Shown: piece by piece, positions 8,137-17,191 of the stretch
Layout: each line of letters opens with the position of its first letter
Position numbering within the stretch: the stretch's first letter is position 1
From: a virus
Direction: 5' to 3' (one strand)
IMG/VR virus record: IMGVR_UViG_3300042924_002068
Span: 1 to 22,587 of that record
DNA length: 22,587 nucleotides
The notes under the pieces: generated by a model
Database searches by the model: none
What the model was told of the DNA's origin: nothing
The model's input: only the letters and a program-made list of their open reading frames with translations
Program-made: the position numbers and the translations under genes

Positions 8137-8946
8137 TTATACTTGTCTTGATAATGTTGTTTGACATGCTTGAACTGCTGAATATAAGTTTGTGTTATCT
8201 GTTGCTGTTAATCCTGAACCCATAGAAACGAAACAATAATTTTGATTACTATATCCAGCACTATATGGTGAACTACCAAATAAAGTTGTATTTCCAATTA
8301 AAACACCATAATTAGATAATCCATTTCCACCACTTGTTCCATTTAATTGTAATGTCCCATTTTTATATATTTTAGGACTATTTGCCGAACTTTTTTCAAC
8401 AACAAAAAACCCTGCTCTTGTAGTATCGCTTGCCGTTATGGCTTCATAATTAAATCTAGATATTATTCCTGATGTACCACGAAGTGCTAATAATGATGTA
8501 TAATCTAAAGTATCACCAATTGTTCCAATATCAACATTATCACCTGCAGATGGGGTATTATTTGTATTAGAATAAATTGAAATGTGCTCATTATTTAATG
8601 TAGCATTATTCGCAGGTATATAATAAGTTTGAGCATATCCATTTGTCCCATTTGGATTAAAACCATTTGTTTGTGTAATTCCACCGTTAAAAGTTAATCT
8701 AAATGCTGCATCTAAATCTCTTGGATCTTTTAAGTTATATTTATTTGACGTTGCAGTACCCCCAACAAAAGGATATATTACATTTAATTTAGACCATAAT
8801 CCATCCGACTTCAAATCTATAACTAAAGTATTTATAGCACTTTCTATTGTTGGATCTGTATTACCAATCGCTGTTAAAAATGCTGCAGCATCAGGGTCTA
8901 ATGCTGTACCTACTGATTTAATAAATGAAAAAGGATATACAATCAT
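8137..8946 (-). CDS. Putative receptor-binding tail appendage
   Basis: This 269-aa protein begins MIVYPFSFIKSVG, then 'LDPDAAAFLTAIGNTDPTIESAINTLVIDLKSDGLWSKLNVIYPFVGGTATSNKYNLKDPRDLDAAFRL'. That N-terminal block, helical then beta, is shared by many phage tail proteins as I remember them. The remaining 170 residues are Ser/Thr/Asn/Gly-rich beta strands (HISIYSNTNNT, RAGFFVVEKSS, KIYKNGTL, NYCFVSMGSGL), consistent with a concanavalin/LamG-like jelly roll. The C-terminus (TDNTNLYSAVQACQTTLSRQV) is a short helix of the kind that closes such domains. It probably contributes to host recognition. Its ATG abuts the stop of the collagen-like fibre gene with no gap, so the two are likely translated together and may form one appendage. 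Confidence 0.65.
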   Translation of the reverse strand: MIVYPFSFIKSVGTALDPDAAAFLTAIGNTDPTIESAINTLVIDLKSDGLWSKLNVIYPFVGGTATSNKYNLKDPRDLDAAFRLTFNGGITQTNGFNPNGTNGYAQTYYIPANNATLNNEHISIYSNTNNTPSAGDNVDIGTIGDTLDYTSLLALRGTSGIISRFNYEAITASDTTRAGFFVVEKSSANSPKIYKNGTLQLNGTSGGNGLSNYGVLIGNTTLFGSSPYSAGYSNQNYCFVSMGSGLTATDNTNLYSAVQACQTTLSRQV

Positions 8947-11058
8947 TTAAGTAAAGTTTTGTATGTAAGAACCGAAATATTTAGATCCATCATAGACAAA
9001 TGTAAATACATCAAATTTATTGGCAGTTGCCGTCATAGTGGGTGGTGTCCCCCCCGCCCAACTCACTGTACCGGGCCAAGTAGTTGTGTTAGAACCACCT
9101 GATGATTGTCTTATTATTAATATGTAAGTTGCTCCAGCGTTTGGATTACTGAATGTAAAGGTTGTTGATGCCCCTAATACAAATTCTTGAGTATTACCAT
9201 TATTCCAATTTATAGTTGTGGCGCTTGTTGTTGTTCCTGTTGTTGGTAAGGTAATCCAAGTTTGTCCTGATGTAATTTGTACGTTACCAACATATGGAGA
9301 TGCGAATGATGTACCACTCGTACCAGCAGACCCATTAGTTCCGCTAGTTCCGTTATTACCACTTGTCCCCGAAGATCCATCTGTACCTGAACTACCATTT
9401 GTACCTGAAGTTCCATTAGTTCCACCAAGATTAAATACAAAATTATATTGTTTATTATTAATAAATACAAAAGGTAAGTTAACAACAGGATTTGATGTTA
9501 ATCCAACATTAAAAGTCATCCAAGTATGGGCTCCTGAAACATATGTATTAGCCGAAGAAGCACTATAGATTATTTGGTCTCCATTTTCTACACTTCCTGC
9601 TTGTATAAATAAAGCAGATCCTGAATTAACTTTTGATACAAGAAAATTCAAATAATTTTTATAATCTACACCTAAAGCAAAATAATAAAACGAAAATTGT
9701 GTAATACCAGATGCGTATGTAATATTTGATGCGTAAAATGGATCATAAATAACAGCACCATTAGAGTTCATTAAACTAGATCCTGGATTTGATGGTGATG
9801 TTGATCCTGATGAATATTGCCAAGTGTTCCAATATTGAGTTAATCCATCTGTTCCACTAGTACCATTAGTCCCTGAAGTTCCATTAGTTCCCGTCGCTCC
9901 AAGTGTTGCTAATATAATTTTATGATTGTTGGGGAATTGTGCTGTCCCCGCAGCACTTACCAAAGATACAGGAACTTCCCAATAATTAGTTGCTCCTGTA
10001 ATTTGTGTGGTTGATCCTGTTATAGTCCATACCTGATAATTTCCACTATCCGATTGGTCTTGAATTGTAATCTGTTGTCCTACTTGTAATAAAGATAAGA
10101 ATATATCTATATCTGTTATTGGGGTGTCTGTAAGATGGCTGATATTGATTTGGGTTGATGCGGTCATTGTAACATTATTCCAAAGAATATGTCCATTACC
10201 AGGATTACCTGATTGTGAGTTGTCTTTTGCTTCATAATAAAATATACTTGAAGACACACCATTTTGACCTGATGTACCATTCGTTCCACTTGTACCATTT
10301 GTACCCGAACTACCATCTGTTCCTGAAGATCCGCTAGTCCCATTATTACCTGATGTACCACTTGATCCTGAACTACCATTAGTTCCACTTGTTCCTGAAC
10401 TACCATCTGTTCCTGATGATCCATTTGTACCTGAAGTTCCGTTACTACCATTAGTTCCACTTGTTCCTGAACTACCATCTGTTCCGCTTGATCCGTTTGT
10501 TCCTGAACTACCATCTGTACCTGATGATCCATTTGTACCAGCAGTTCCTGCTAAACCACTTGTACCACTTGATCCTGATGATCCGCTACTTCCACTAGAT
10601 CCATCTGTTCCTGAAGAACCATTTGTTCCACTTGTCCCATCAGTTCCGCTTGTTCCTGATGTTCCTGAACCACCAGATGTTGATCCCGTAACTAAAATTG
10701 TATTACCTGAAGCATCTATTGCTAATAAATTTGAACTTGAACCTGAACTTAATCCTGAAAATACAATGGTATTACCAGGAGATACAACAATATCAAATCC
10801 ATTTGTATAATTCCCCTCATATAAGACCTGTCCTAAATCGGGGGTTGATGCTGTAAGACCTGATAATGAGATTGGATATATCCCATTGTCTGTTCTAATC
10901 CATAATGCGTCGTCAGCGACGTTACAATACATCTCACCAACAAATAAGTCAGTAGGGATCATCTCATTTAATGTAGTCCCCGTTGGTATGGTTGGAACCT
11001 GTCCTGTTTGACCTGTTCTCTTTAATAATAATCGTGAGTATTCTATCTTATCAGACAT
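8947..11058 (-). CDS. Collagen-like tail fibre protein
   Basis: A 703-aa fibre. Residues 1-70 (MSDKIEYSRLLLKRTGQTG...VPTIPTGTTL...DLFVGEMYCNVADDALWIRTDNGIYPISLSG) look like the virion-attachment end of phage fibres. Gly-X-Y repeats of GTSG/GSSG/GTDG/GTNG type fill residues about 129-268. They return briefly in the middle (DNA 9846-9901) and near the C-terminus (9311-9426). Globular beta domains separate the three blocks, one starting 'SIFYYEAKDNSQSGN' and another 'LTQYWNTWQYSSGSTSP'. The last 110 residues (SGQTWITLP ... FTFVYDGSKYFGSYIQNFT) form a beta-rich tip. The repeats predict a homotrimeric triple helix. The gene is preceded by the bipartite element at 11070-11098. Confidence 0.85.
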   Translation of the reverse strand: MSDKIEYSRLLLKRTGQTGQVPTIPTGTTLNEMIPTDLFVGEMYCNVADDALWIRTDNGIYPISLSGLTASTPDLGQVLYEGNYTNGFDIVVSPGNTIVFSGLSSGSSSNLLAIDASGNTILVTGSTSGGSGTSGTSGTDGTSGTNGSSGTDGSSGSSGSSGSSGTSGLAGTAGTNGSSGTDGSSGTNGSSGTDGSSGTSGTNGSNGTSGTNGSSGTDGSSGTSGTNGSSGSSGTSGNNGTSGSSGTDGSSGTNGTSGTNGTSGQNGVSSSIFYYEAKDNSQSGNPGNGHILWNNVTMTASTQINISHLTDTPITDIDIFLSLLQVGQQITIQDQSDSGNYQVWTITGSTTQITGATNYWEVPVSLVSAAGTAQFPNNHKIILATLGATGTNGTSGTNGTSGTDGLTQYWNTWQYSSGSTSPSNPGSSLMNSNGAVIYDPFYASNITYASGITQFSFYYFALGVDYKNYLNFLVSKVNSGSALFIQAGSVENGDQIIYSASSANTYVSGAHTWMTFNVGLTSNPVVNLPFVFINNKQYNFVFNLGGTNGTSGTNGSSGTDGSSGTSGNNGTSGTNGSAGTSGTSFASPYVGNVQITSGQTWITLPTTGTTTSATTINWNNGNTQEFVLGASTTFTFSNPNAGATYILIIRQSSGGSNTTTWPGTVSWAGGTPPTMTATANKFDVFTFVYDGSKYFGSYIQNFT
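10255..10674 (-). repeat. Main collagen-like Gly-X-Y repeat block
   Basis: About 140 residues in strict Gly-X-Y register with Ser, Thr, Asn and Asp at X and Y, almost no Pro and one 'GLAGTAG' interruption. Two shorter blocks of the same type lie at 9846-9901 and 9311-9426. Codon choice varies between units, so the DNA repeat is degenerate and not a young tandem expansion. Confidence 0.85.
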
Positions 11059-11069
11059 TCTTTTTTAGT

Positions 11070-11098
11070 TAAATATTTTAGTTTGATGATTGTTTTTA
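11070..11098 (-). promoter_or_regulatory. Bipartite intergenic element, copy 2 (before collagen-like fibre)
   Basis: On the minus strand, TAAAAACAATC (11098-11088) begins on the TAA stop of the 1195-aa tail gene. It is followed by 11 nt and ATATTTA (11076-11070). The fibre ATG is 11 nt further down. Box 1 differs from the other copies only in its last three bases. Confidence 0.55.
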
Positions 11099-14000
11099 CG
11101 AAGCACAGAAGTAAATTGCTGTACATTCAAGACAATCTCCAATATCAGTTCCCAATAACGTACCAACATATACCGGTGATCCTACTTTTTCCTCAATTAA
11201 TTCATAACATTGACCCCCAATTAACACTAATCTACCTGATAATCCATCAGATGATAAAATAACATAGGTGTCTGGCTCACTACAACAAGATGAAGCCAAG
11301 TACATTATACCTGATGATGGTGTTGGAGTCATTGTTTTTGTTGGTGTTGGACGTGGTGTTGATCCAATTGATGTGGTTACAGTAGGTGTTACAGTAGGAG
11401 TTAAAGTATTTGTAGGGGTTACAGTATTTGTAGGGGTTACTGTAGGTGTAGATGTTGTTGTTGGTGTGGATGTTATTGTTGGAGTAGGGGTTGGACTTAA
11501 TCCTGGTGTAGGAGTAGGGGTTGGTGTCGGTGTTTCTGTAGGAGTAGGACTTGGATCAATTGGTGTAGGAGGTTGTTGTTCGCTACCATCAATGATTGGT
11601 CTTAATTTACTATCCCCACCATAATTTCTTACAGATTGATATGTACCATCTATGATATCAATTAGATTTGTTTTACCAACATACATAACGGTTTCATAAC
11701 CCGCTTCTGTGATCGTTGGATAGTACCATCTAAACCCGTCAGAATTCAATACAAGGTTCCCTACAACGATTGTATCGCTCTCAATAGAGTTATGATCGTT
11801 TCCAATAATTAAAGCGTTTCTCGTGTTCTCATTTACAGAGTTTCCATCACCCATTACAAGTACATTTTCAGCACTTGAATCTACGAAGTTGGAACTACCT
11901 TTTACGACAACAGTATTTGAGTTGATAATGTTTTGATTTTTATTCATCTCAAATGGTCTGTTCTCCCCTATCGCTCCAACTCTTGCTTGAAATGATGGAG
12001 CAATAGCACCTCCTGATTGTGGGTATCCCGTTTGAATCCCCCAAGGCTCAAAAGGATTATTGATAATTGGTTTCTTCGCTTGACAATATCCATTGGTCCA
12101 ATACCCACCCCACAATAAACAACAATCTTCTGTGATTACTTGGTTAGATGGGGATACGAATATCCAACCATATTTAGTTTTCTTAATATAAACATCATCA
12201 GGACAATCAATTTCCGATGAAGGAACATCACTATTGTCGTTATAGAAGATGTCCAACTCATTTAATTTATACAAAACAACCTTGGTTGTTCTATCAATAG
12301 CGTTTGGATTGTAATCCTCAATTCTATTTACCCTCCAATAAGCATTATCAATCAAAATAATGTCTCTAAAATCAAATGTATTTAGATCACTTGGAGTTAA
12401 ATGGAAATAGGCTTCCAATAACTTGGCATTAACATCAGTAAGATCGTTCAATGTAGACAGATAAAACTGATTTATTAGGTTATTACTTGGACAACATAAC
12501 GCTGTATTGTAATATAATCTTGTAGAGTCCCCCCATTCTAATGAATATTCAGGATTTGTTGGGTCATCATACATACCAGCGTGAACATATGTAAACGACG
12601 AAGATATTGAACTCGTTGGAGTATCTCTAATTCTAATATCGTTAAATAGTCCTTGACTTTGTGTTATTTTTTTAACAAATAGAATACGAGGTTTTACTTT
12701 GAATGGTCTTAAATTTGAATTCGTATCTATATCAGCAAAGAATGGACCAATATATGGGGTCATAAAATTATCTGATACTGGCGTTGGAGCAATATCTAAT
12801 TTTATTTCTTTTACAGTCGTTGAGAAATCATTGATAAAATCAACATAAAAATCACCATATACTCTACCAGATTGTTCTGTGTAAGTTTTATTATAGTAGT
12901 CATTATCTTCGGCGTACGTAAATACATATGATTTAACATCCAATTCACTCATTGGAGTTTGTTTTACATCTTGATCATAATCCAATTTATGTGTCCAATC
13001 ACGAACTAATTGTTTTGATTCGTAGAAATCATCCTTCGGTTCAATGATGAGGTTATTAGGTAGAGCAGGATCATCACTTACAACCAAGTTAAACATCTTC
13101 ACCACATTGATAAAAAGGTCTTTCATCTTGATTGCCGGCAACATTGAAGATAAATTTAATAATGCGTTGATATTATAATTTATATTTGTTGCTGGTTTAA
13201 CCTGTATTCTGTTTGGAGTACCCCCTTTTGTTGTTGGATATGTTACTGCGGCAACCAATACTCTATCAGTATTTGATTGCCATTGAACTGATGTTGGGTA
13301 ATTCATACTAAATTGTACTCTAATTTCATCACCAACATTTAACCATACTGAACCAATATTCATATTCATTACATATTCTTGATCGGACAACCACCAACCT
13401 GGCATATAACCTGTTGATGGAACTGTGGTATTACCAAACGCACTCCTACCTGTTGAGTTGGCTAATGGTGGGGTAATTGTTAAGTTATTAGTTGTGACTA
13501 ATACTGTTGTTGAACCATTGGCTGCTACTTTATAAACTCTAGCATTGTATGTAATTGATCCTGATAAATACTTAAATGAAGATCCTTGTTCGTGTCTATA
13601 ATACATTTGGAATGCTTGATCCACATCTATTTCATAGAAACCTGCTGTTGAGGCTTTATATCTTGATAAGTTATTTGGTGTTCCCAAATATATCCATTCG
13701 TTATTTGGATCCTGATATTGTTGATTAGATATAATAGATGTCTCATCACTATATGGAACATACCAAGAACCATTTGTATTATTTTGCCACCAATTATTTG
13801 ATTTTTGTAACATTGGACTCATAGCAGTAACCCCACATAAAAGACATTGTGGTGATAATGGTGATCCAAAATAGTATGATTGTAATCCATTATTTAATGG
13901 TGGTGCCATTACCCAAACAAAAGAGGTTACTGGTTTAACCCCCACTCTTACAGTTCTATCAAAAATACTTTGACTATCATAGGTTGGGGTTTCAGTGGGC

Positions 14001-14683
14001 ATAACTAATGCCTTAAAATAATCTGAATTAAAGAAATTGGATGTATAGGTATATCCCGCCCATTGGAACATTTTATCCATCAATGTCTTCAAATACACAG
14101 CAGGGTTTAAGTCAAACGCATTAAAAGTCCTATTTGATACTGAATTAGCCCCATTTACAATAATTGGATAGATATACCCCGTACCTGGTGATACAAGTGT
14201 GCTCTGCCCAAATACTGTAATTATATTATCATATGATAATTGAATTGTGGCAACATTACGATAGTGGTCGTATTCGTCCAAATTTAACTGATCTAAATAA
14301 TAATCACCAAAAGCAACCATTATATTTTTGAATAAACCTGTTACTACAATCTCATATTCCACCAATTTTTGGTTGGTAATGATATTAAGTAATTGTAGAT
14401 TTCCGTAAAATACTAACTCATCCCCAATCAATACTTGAACTGGTAGTGATTTCTTTGGGTTAAATGAACTTTCAGATATATCAATATTGATCTCAAATAT
14501 ATTTTGGAAGAATGAATTGTTATTTGGTGTACCTGGTAATAGGATAGTTTTGGAAAATGATGCTCTCTTGGAACCAATATCTTCAATATCATCTATCTGA
14601 TACGTCAATGAAATATCAAAATCATCGTATGTATCCAATTGCCTACCTTGTGATATAATCTTAAATTGATTAATTGCTGCCAT
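11096..14683 (-). CDS. Large tail-tip/baseplate protein with beta-helical repeats, Pro-Thr stalk and Cys-rich tip
   Basis: This 1195-aa protein is modular. The N-terminus (KIISQGRQLDTYDDFDISLTYQIDDIEDIGSKRASFSKTILLPGTPNNNSFFQNIFEIN) resembles tail-tip hub proteins of Bacteroidota phages. Residues about 100-900 are mixed beta. Residues about 923-976 hold three roughly 16-residue repeats (NTVVVKGSSNFV, NVLVMGDGNSV, NALIIGNDHNSI), suggesting a trimeric beta-roll or helix. Residues 1036-1125 are a Pro-Thr stalk. Residues 1126-1195 are a Cys-rich tip (SSCC, GQCYELIE, DCLECT, YFCAS). It probably forms the tail tip and displays a small adhesion module. It starts on the base where the upstream 651-aa gene stops (14683), showing translational coupling. 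An alternative is a Tal-like hub without protease activity. Confidence 0.65.
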   Translation of the reverse strand: MAAINQFKIISQGRQLDTYDDFDISLTYQIDDIEDIGSKRASFSKTILLPGTPNNNSFFQNIFEINIDISESSFNPKKSLPVQVLIGDELVFYGNLQLLNIITNQKLVEYEIVVTGLFKNIMVAFGDYYLDQLNLDEYDHYRNVATIQLSYDNIITVFGQSTLVSPGTGYIYPIIVNGANSVSNRTFNAFDLNPAVYLKTLMDKMFQWAGYTYTSNFFNSDYFKALVMPTETPTYDSQSIFDRTVRVGVKPVTSFVWVMAPPLNNGLQSYYFGSPLSPQCLLCGVTAMSPMLQKSNNWWQNNTNGSWYVPYSDETSIISNQQYQDPNNEWIYLGTPNNLSRYKASTAGFYEIDVDQAFQMYYRHEQGSSFKYLSGSITYNARVYKVAANGSTTVLVTTNNLTITPPLANSTGRSAFGNTTVPSTGYMPGWWLSDQEYVMNMNIGSVWLNVGDEIRVQFSMNYPTSVQWQSNTDRVLVAAVTYPTTKGGTPNRIQVKPATNINYNINALLNLSSMLPAIKMKDLFINVVKMFNLVVSDDPALPNNLIIEPKDDFYESKQLVRDWTHKLDYDQDVKQTPMSELDVKSYVFTYAEDNDYYNKTYTEQSGRVYGDFYVDFINDFSTTVKEIKLDIAPTPVSDNFMTPYIGPFFADIDTNSNLRPFKVKPRILFVKKITQSQGLFNDIRIRDTPTSSISSSFTYVHAGMYDDPTNPEYSLEWGDSTRLYYNTALCCPSNNLINQFYLSTLNDLTDVNAKLLEAYFHLTPSDLNTFDFRDIILIDNAYWRVNRIEDYNPNAIDRTTKVVLYKLNELDIFYNDNSDVPSSEIDCPDDVYIKKTKYGWIFVSPSNQVITEDCCLLWGGYWTNGYCQAKKPIINNPFEPWGIQTGYPQSGGAIAPSFQARVGAIGENRPFEMNKNQNIINSNTVVVKGSSNFVDSSAENVLVMGDGNSVNENTRNALIIGNDHNSIESDTIVVGNLVLNSDGFRWYYPTITEAGYETVMYVGKTNLIDIIDGTYQSVRNYGGDSKLRPIIDGSEQQPPTPIDPSPTPTETPTPTPTPTPGLSPTPTPTITSTPTTTSTPTVTPTNTVTPTNTLTPTVTPTVTTSIGSTPRPTPTKTMTPTPSSGIMYLASSCCSEPDTYVILSSDGLSGRLVLIGGQCYELIEEKVGSPVYVGTLLGTDIGDCLECTAIYFCAS
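11309..11578 (-). repeat. Pro-Thr repeat stalk in the 1195-aa tail protein
   Basis: About 90 residues of TPTPT, TPTNT and TPTVT units, the longest of three such linkers in the window. It contains the block 'PTPTPGLSPTPTPT', which has a close match in the 280-aa protein, also at the DNA level (around 11494-11517 versus 17662-17685). Confidence 0.8.
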
Positions 14684-16638
14684 TAAAATCTGAATTCGTT
14701 ATTACTTACTCTCACATTAAATGTATATGAGAATAATTGTTCGTTTATGTTCTTGTATATTTCCGTTTTTGGTTGGTCCAAATGGCAGTTAAATAAACGA
14801 TTATCAGGGGTTTGAATATATACGGAAGGTGATTGTACCAAATCCTTAATTAAATCTCTCTCAAACTCGTATAACCACCCTGAATTAAGTGTTAATGATT
14901 CTCTACTTCTCTCATAGAAAACCTTTTCCCCCACCCCATAATCATCATAGTCAAATGTATTATCTTTCCACGTACCTTCTTGTTGGTAATATGTCTTCTT
15001 CTCACTCTCAATATAATCACGAGACATATAAATAAAAGGGTAAGATATAAATGATCCATACTGATCCTTCCACATTAGGTGGTAAATCTCATACATAGAA
15101 CAATCTCCGTTCAATTTGAAACAGATTTTATTACTTGATTGTGATGGAACACCCGTAGCATTGTATGTATTCACCGTATAACTCGCCACATTATTGATGT
15201 AGTTGGTAAATGTATTGGTGTAGTTCACATAGGTGGAAGCACTGATCTGTGCCAATCCAATCGGCATATAATAGTCAACACTTGACGTAGGCTTTACAAT
15301 GTATAAATTACCTAATTGAGCTCCCGCTGAATTGAAGAATGTATAGAACATACCATCAGCAAAATTAGCCGTATTTTGATGTACCAATAAAAACCCTATT
15401 GTTGATGGCTCAATTCTATAACACGTTGATCCTGATAAAATGGTCGATATATTATTACCACTGAATGGTCTGTTCTGAATTACATATGGATCAAATGCTG
15501 TGATTGAATAATCAGGTCTATTGATGTGAGCATTATACACACAGAACCCACTATAATTAACATACTCCTTCAAGTTCTGTTGTAATGCGTTCCCTGTAAA
15601 TCTAATAAGTCCTGAAATTGGAACAGAGTTTCCTGCGAAACCAAGGTTAGTTTTAATTACCACACCATATGTTGGATCCACATAGATCGCTGTAATTGTA
15701 GCGGTTGTATTATATTGTGGTTTTGGAATACCATAGATAAATCCAGGTGTTGATGAGTTCCCTTGAAACGCCTTGGCTATTGTTAAGGATGTTAATGTTG
15801 GGGCTGGTGTAGCGAATACACTTGTGTTTCCATTATAAAAAGGAATGGTTACTTGACCCGCCACTTGTAATGGTTGACCAACAGTAAATGAATGTGGTTG
15901 TGATGAGTTAAATGTCGCTTTGGGAGCAACACCACCACTACTTGTAATACTTGTATAAGCCCAAGCAACAGGATTTTGTTGGATCTGAATAACGTCCCCC
16001 ACTTCAAATGGTATACCTGTTAGTGTTGTGATTGTTGAATTATAGAAACCAACATTACCCGCCAAGAATATATTGTCCTCAAACTCAAAGACAAACTGAC
16101 CTTCAGATCCCGCTACAATACCAAAACATTTTTTTGTATCTGGTCCATCATAAGTTAATGAGTAATTGGTAGATTGACCTGTTAGGTTTTGACTCACCAG
16201 ATCCTTCATAACATTACTCATATCCAATTTACCATAACCTTGTAAGTCAGGGGTTAGTTTCCACTTATAGAATTTTGAAACTATAAGTGGAAATGTAGCA
16301 AATAATATAGAAGGGAATAGATCAATTACAAATTGTGTACTTGAAACTATAAATACTATGTTGTAATAACCTGTCTGATTATTGGTTGTAGCCGGATCAT
16401 TCAATAGAATTGTATCCCCCCTCACAAATGTATGTGGAGTGGAACTTGTTAATTCAGTATATATCGTTGATTGATACGAATATGGAGCGGCTGACGTTAC
16501 GTTTACAGTATCATATACTGCGTTAATGATGTACTTATATTGTTGTACCTGATCGTAGTCAGTATCAAATACTTTAAGTGGTACGGCTGAATAAGCCGCC
16601 ATAAATTGATGAGGTAATGTAATAGCGGAATAACCCAT
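14683..16638 (-). CDS. Putative tail/baseplate structural protein
   Basis: A 651-aa beta-rich protein. The beginning (SAITLPHQFMAAYSAVPLKVFDTD) and the end (CSMYEIYHLMWKDQYGSFISYPF ... SLTLNSGWLYEFERDLIKDLVQSPSVYIQ ... NCHLDQPKTEIYKNINEQLFSYTFNVRVSN) resemble a family of tail proteins of Bacteroidota phages and prophages found beside the tail-tip hub. Two copies of a small barrel-like module are visible: residues about 64-107 (TPHTFVRGDTILL...GYYNIVFI) and 244-290 (QPHSFTVGQPLQV...FYNGNTSVF). It shares its last base region with the start of the 1195-aa gene and follows a copy of the bipartite element. A distal tail or tail-tip role is likely; a major tail tube function is unlikely at this length. 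The coding DNA contains a perfect 13-bp inverted repeat. Confidence 0.6.
   Translation of the reverse strand: MGYSAITLPHQFMAAYSAVPLKVFDTDYDQVQQYKYIINAVYDTVNVTSAAPYSYQSTIYTELTSSTPHTFVRGDTILLNDPATTNNQTGYYNIVFIVSSTQFVIDLFPSILFATFPLIVSKFYKWKLTPDLQGYGKLDMSNVMKDLVSQNLTGQSTNYSLTYDGPDTKKCFGIVAGSEGQFVFEFEDNIFLAGNVGFYNSTITTLTGIPFEVGDVIQIQQNPVAWAYTSITSSGGVAPKATFNSSQPHSFTVGQPLQVAGQVTIPFYNGNTSVFATPAPTLTSLTIAKAFQGNSSTPGFIYGIPKPQYNTTATITAIYVDPTYGVVIKTNLGFAGNSVPISGLIRFTGNALQQNLKEYVNYSGFCVYNAHINRPDYSITAFDPYVIQNRPFSGNNISTILSGSTCYRIEPSTIGFLLVHQNTANFADGMFYTFFNSAGAQLGNLYIVKPTSSVDYYMPIGLAQISASTYVNYTNTFTNYINNVASYTVNTYNATGVPSQSSNKICFKLNGDCSMYEIYHLMWKDQYGSFISYPFIYMSRDYIESEKKTYYQQEGTWKDNTFDYDDYGVGEKVFYERSRESLTLNSGWLYEFERDLIKDLVQSPSVYIQTPDNRLFNCHLDQPKTEIYKNINEQLFSYTFNVRVSNNEFRF
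16258..16293. repeat. Perfect 13-bp inverted repeat inside the 651-aa tail gene
   Basis: Arms TTTCCACTTATAG (16258-16270) and CTATAAGTGGAAA (16281-16293) are perfect reverse complements around a 10-nt spacer. It encodes residues 116-127 and would fold as a hairpin in the mRNA. The 12-mer TTGAAACTATAA that overlaps one arm (16275-16286) recurs at 16341-16352. Confidence 0.8.
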
Positions 16639-16652
16639 AGAATATTTTTAAT

Positions 16653-16681
16653 TAAATATTCCAAATACACAAGTGTTTTTA
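16653..16681 (-). promoter_or_regulatory. Bipartite intergenic element, copy 3 (before 651-aa tail protein)
   Basis: On the minus strand, TAAAAACACTT (16681-16671) begins on the stop codon of the neck gene. It is followed by 11 nt and ATATTTA (16659-16653), then ATTAAAAA and the ATG 14 nt away. Box 1 is identical to copy 1. Confidence 0.6.
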
Positions 16682-17191
16682 TCCCCCCTTATCAAATTTA
16701 ATTTGAGCCGCTTTGTAGTTATTCTCCAACATCTTAACGATATTATCTACCATTCTCTGTTCGTAAATCCTATTAGCGTTCCTTGAGGTCTGTATGATGT
16801 TGATTGTCTTCCTAACTACATTGGTTGGTTTGATCCCAAACTTATGAATATTCTTTTGTGCTCCATATGCTGCTCCTTCAGGTAATCCTTTTACTCTAGC
16901 CCATCTTAACAATGGTCCGATTGGGGGATATTTCGCCCCCGCTCTTCTCCCCTGATCCACATACTTTAAGTAATCCTCACTCAATAATTGAACTTGAATA
17001 CCTTGAGCCGTTGGTTGTAATCTATAATTGATTGATCTAATTAACCTACCTGTCGCCACCTTTGGATATGACCTTAAACCAGGTCTTGATGGTACGGTAT
17101 TATTCCTCAATAAGCCTACAAGGATCTTAACATAATCCTTCCCAAATTGATTGGCTAATTTAGTATCAAAGAATAACATTTGATTAGCCAT
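16679..17191 (-). CDS. Neck / head-tail joining protein, HK97 gp10-like
   Basis: This 170-aa basic protein would cap or join the tail to the head connector. Residues 47-54 (TGRLIRSI), 74-85 (YLKYVDQGRRAG) and 88-102 (YPPIGPLLRWARVKG) match the 'TG.L..SI ... Y..fvd.GR..G ... PPi..i..Wa..KG' signature of HK97 gp10-like tail-completion proteins. Residues about 110-130 (GAQKNIHKFGIKPTNVVRKTI) match the 'a..I...Gi.P...l..ai' ending. Its ATG overlaps the last 8 nt of the small coiled-coil gene upstream, so translation is coupled. It is next to the tail-terminator-like gene, the normal neighbour for this family, though both lie far from the head genes here. Confidence 0.78.
   Translation of the reverse strand: MANQMLFFDTKLANQFGKDYVKILVGLLRNNTVPSRPGLRSYPKVATGRLIRSINYRLQPTAQGIQVQLLSEDYLKYVDQGRRAGAKYPPIGPLLRWARVKGLPEGAAYGAQKNIHKFGIKPTNVVRKTINIIQTSRNANRIYEQRMVDNIVKMLENNYKAAQIKFDKGG

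Noticed and set aside
9218-9568. Open frames on either strand across the collagen repeats and Pro-Thr linkers (also near 10164-10532 and 11268-11624)
   Set aside because: These low-complexity Val/Pro or Gln/Val translations come from reading the repeats in other frames.
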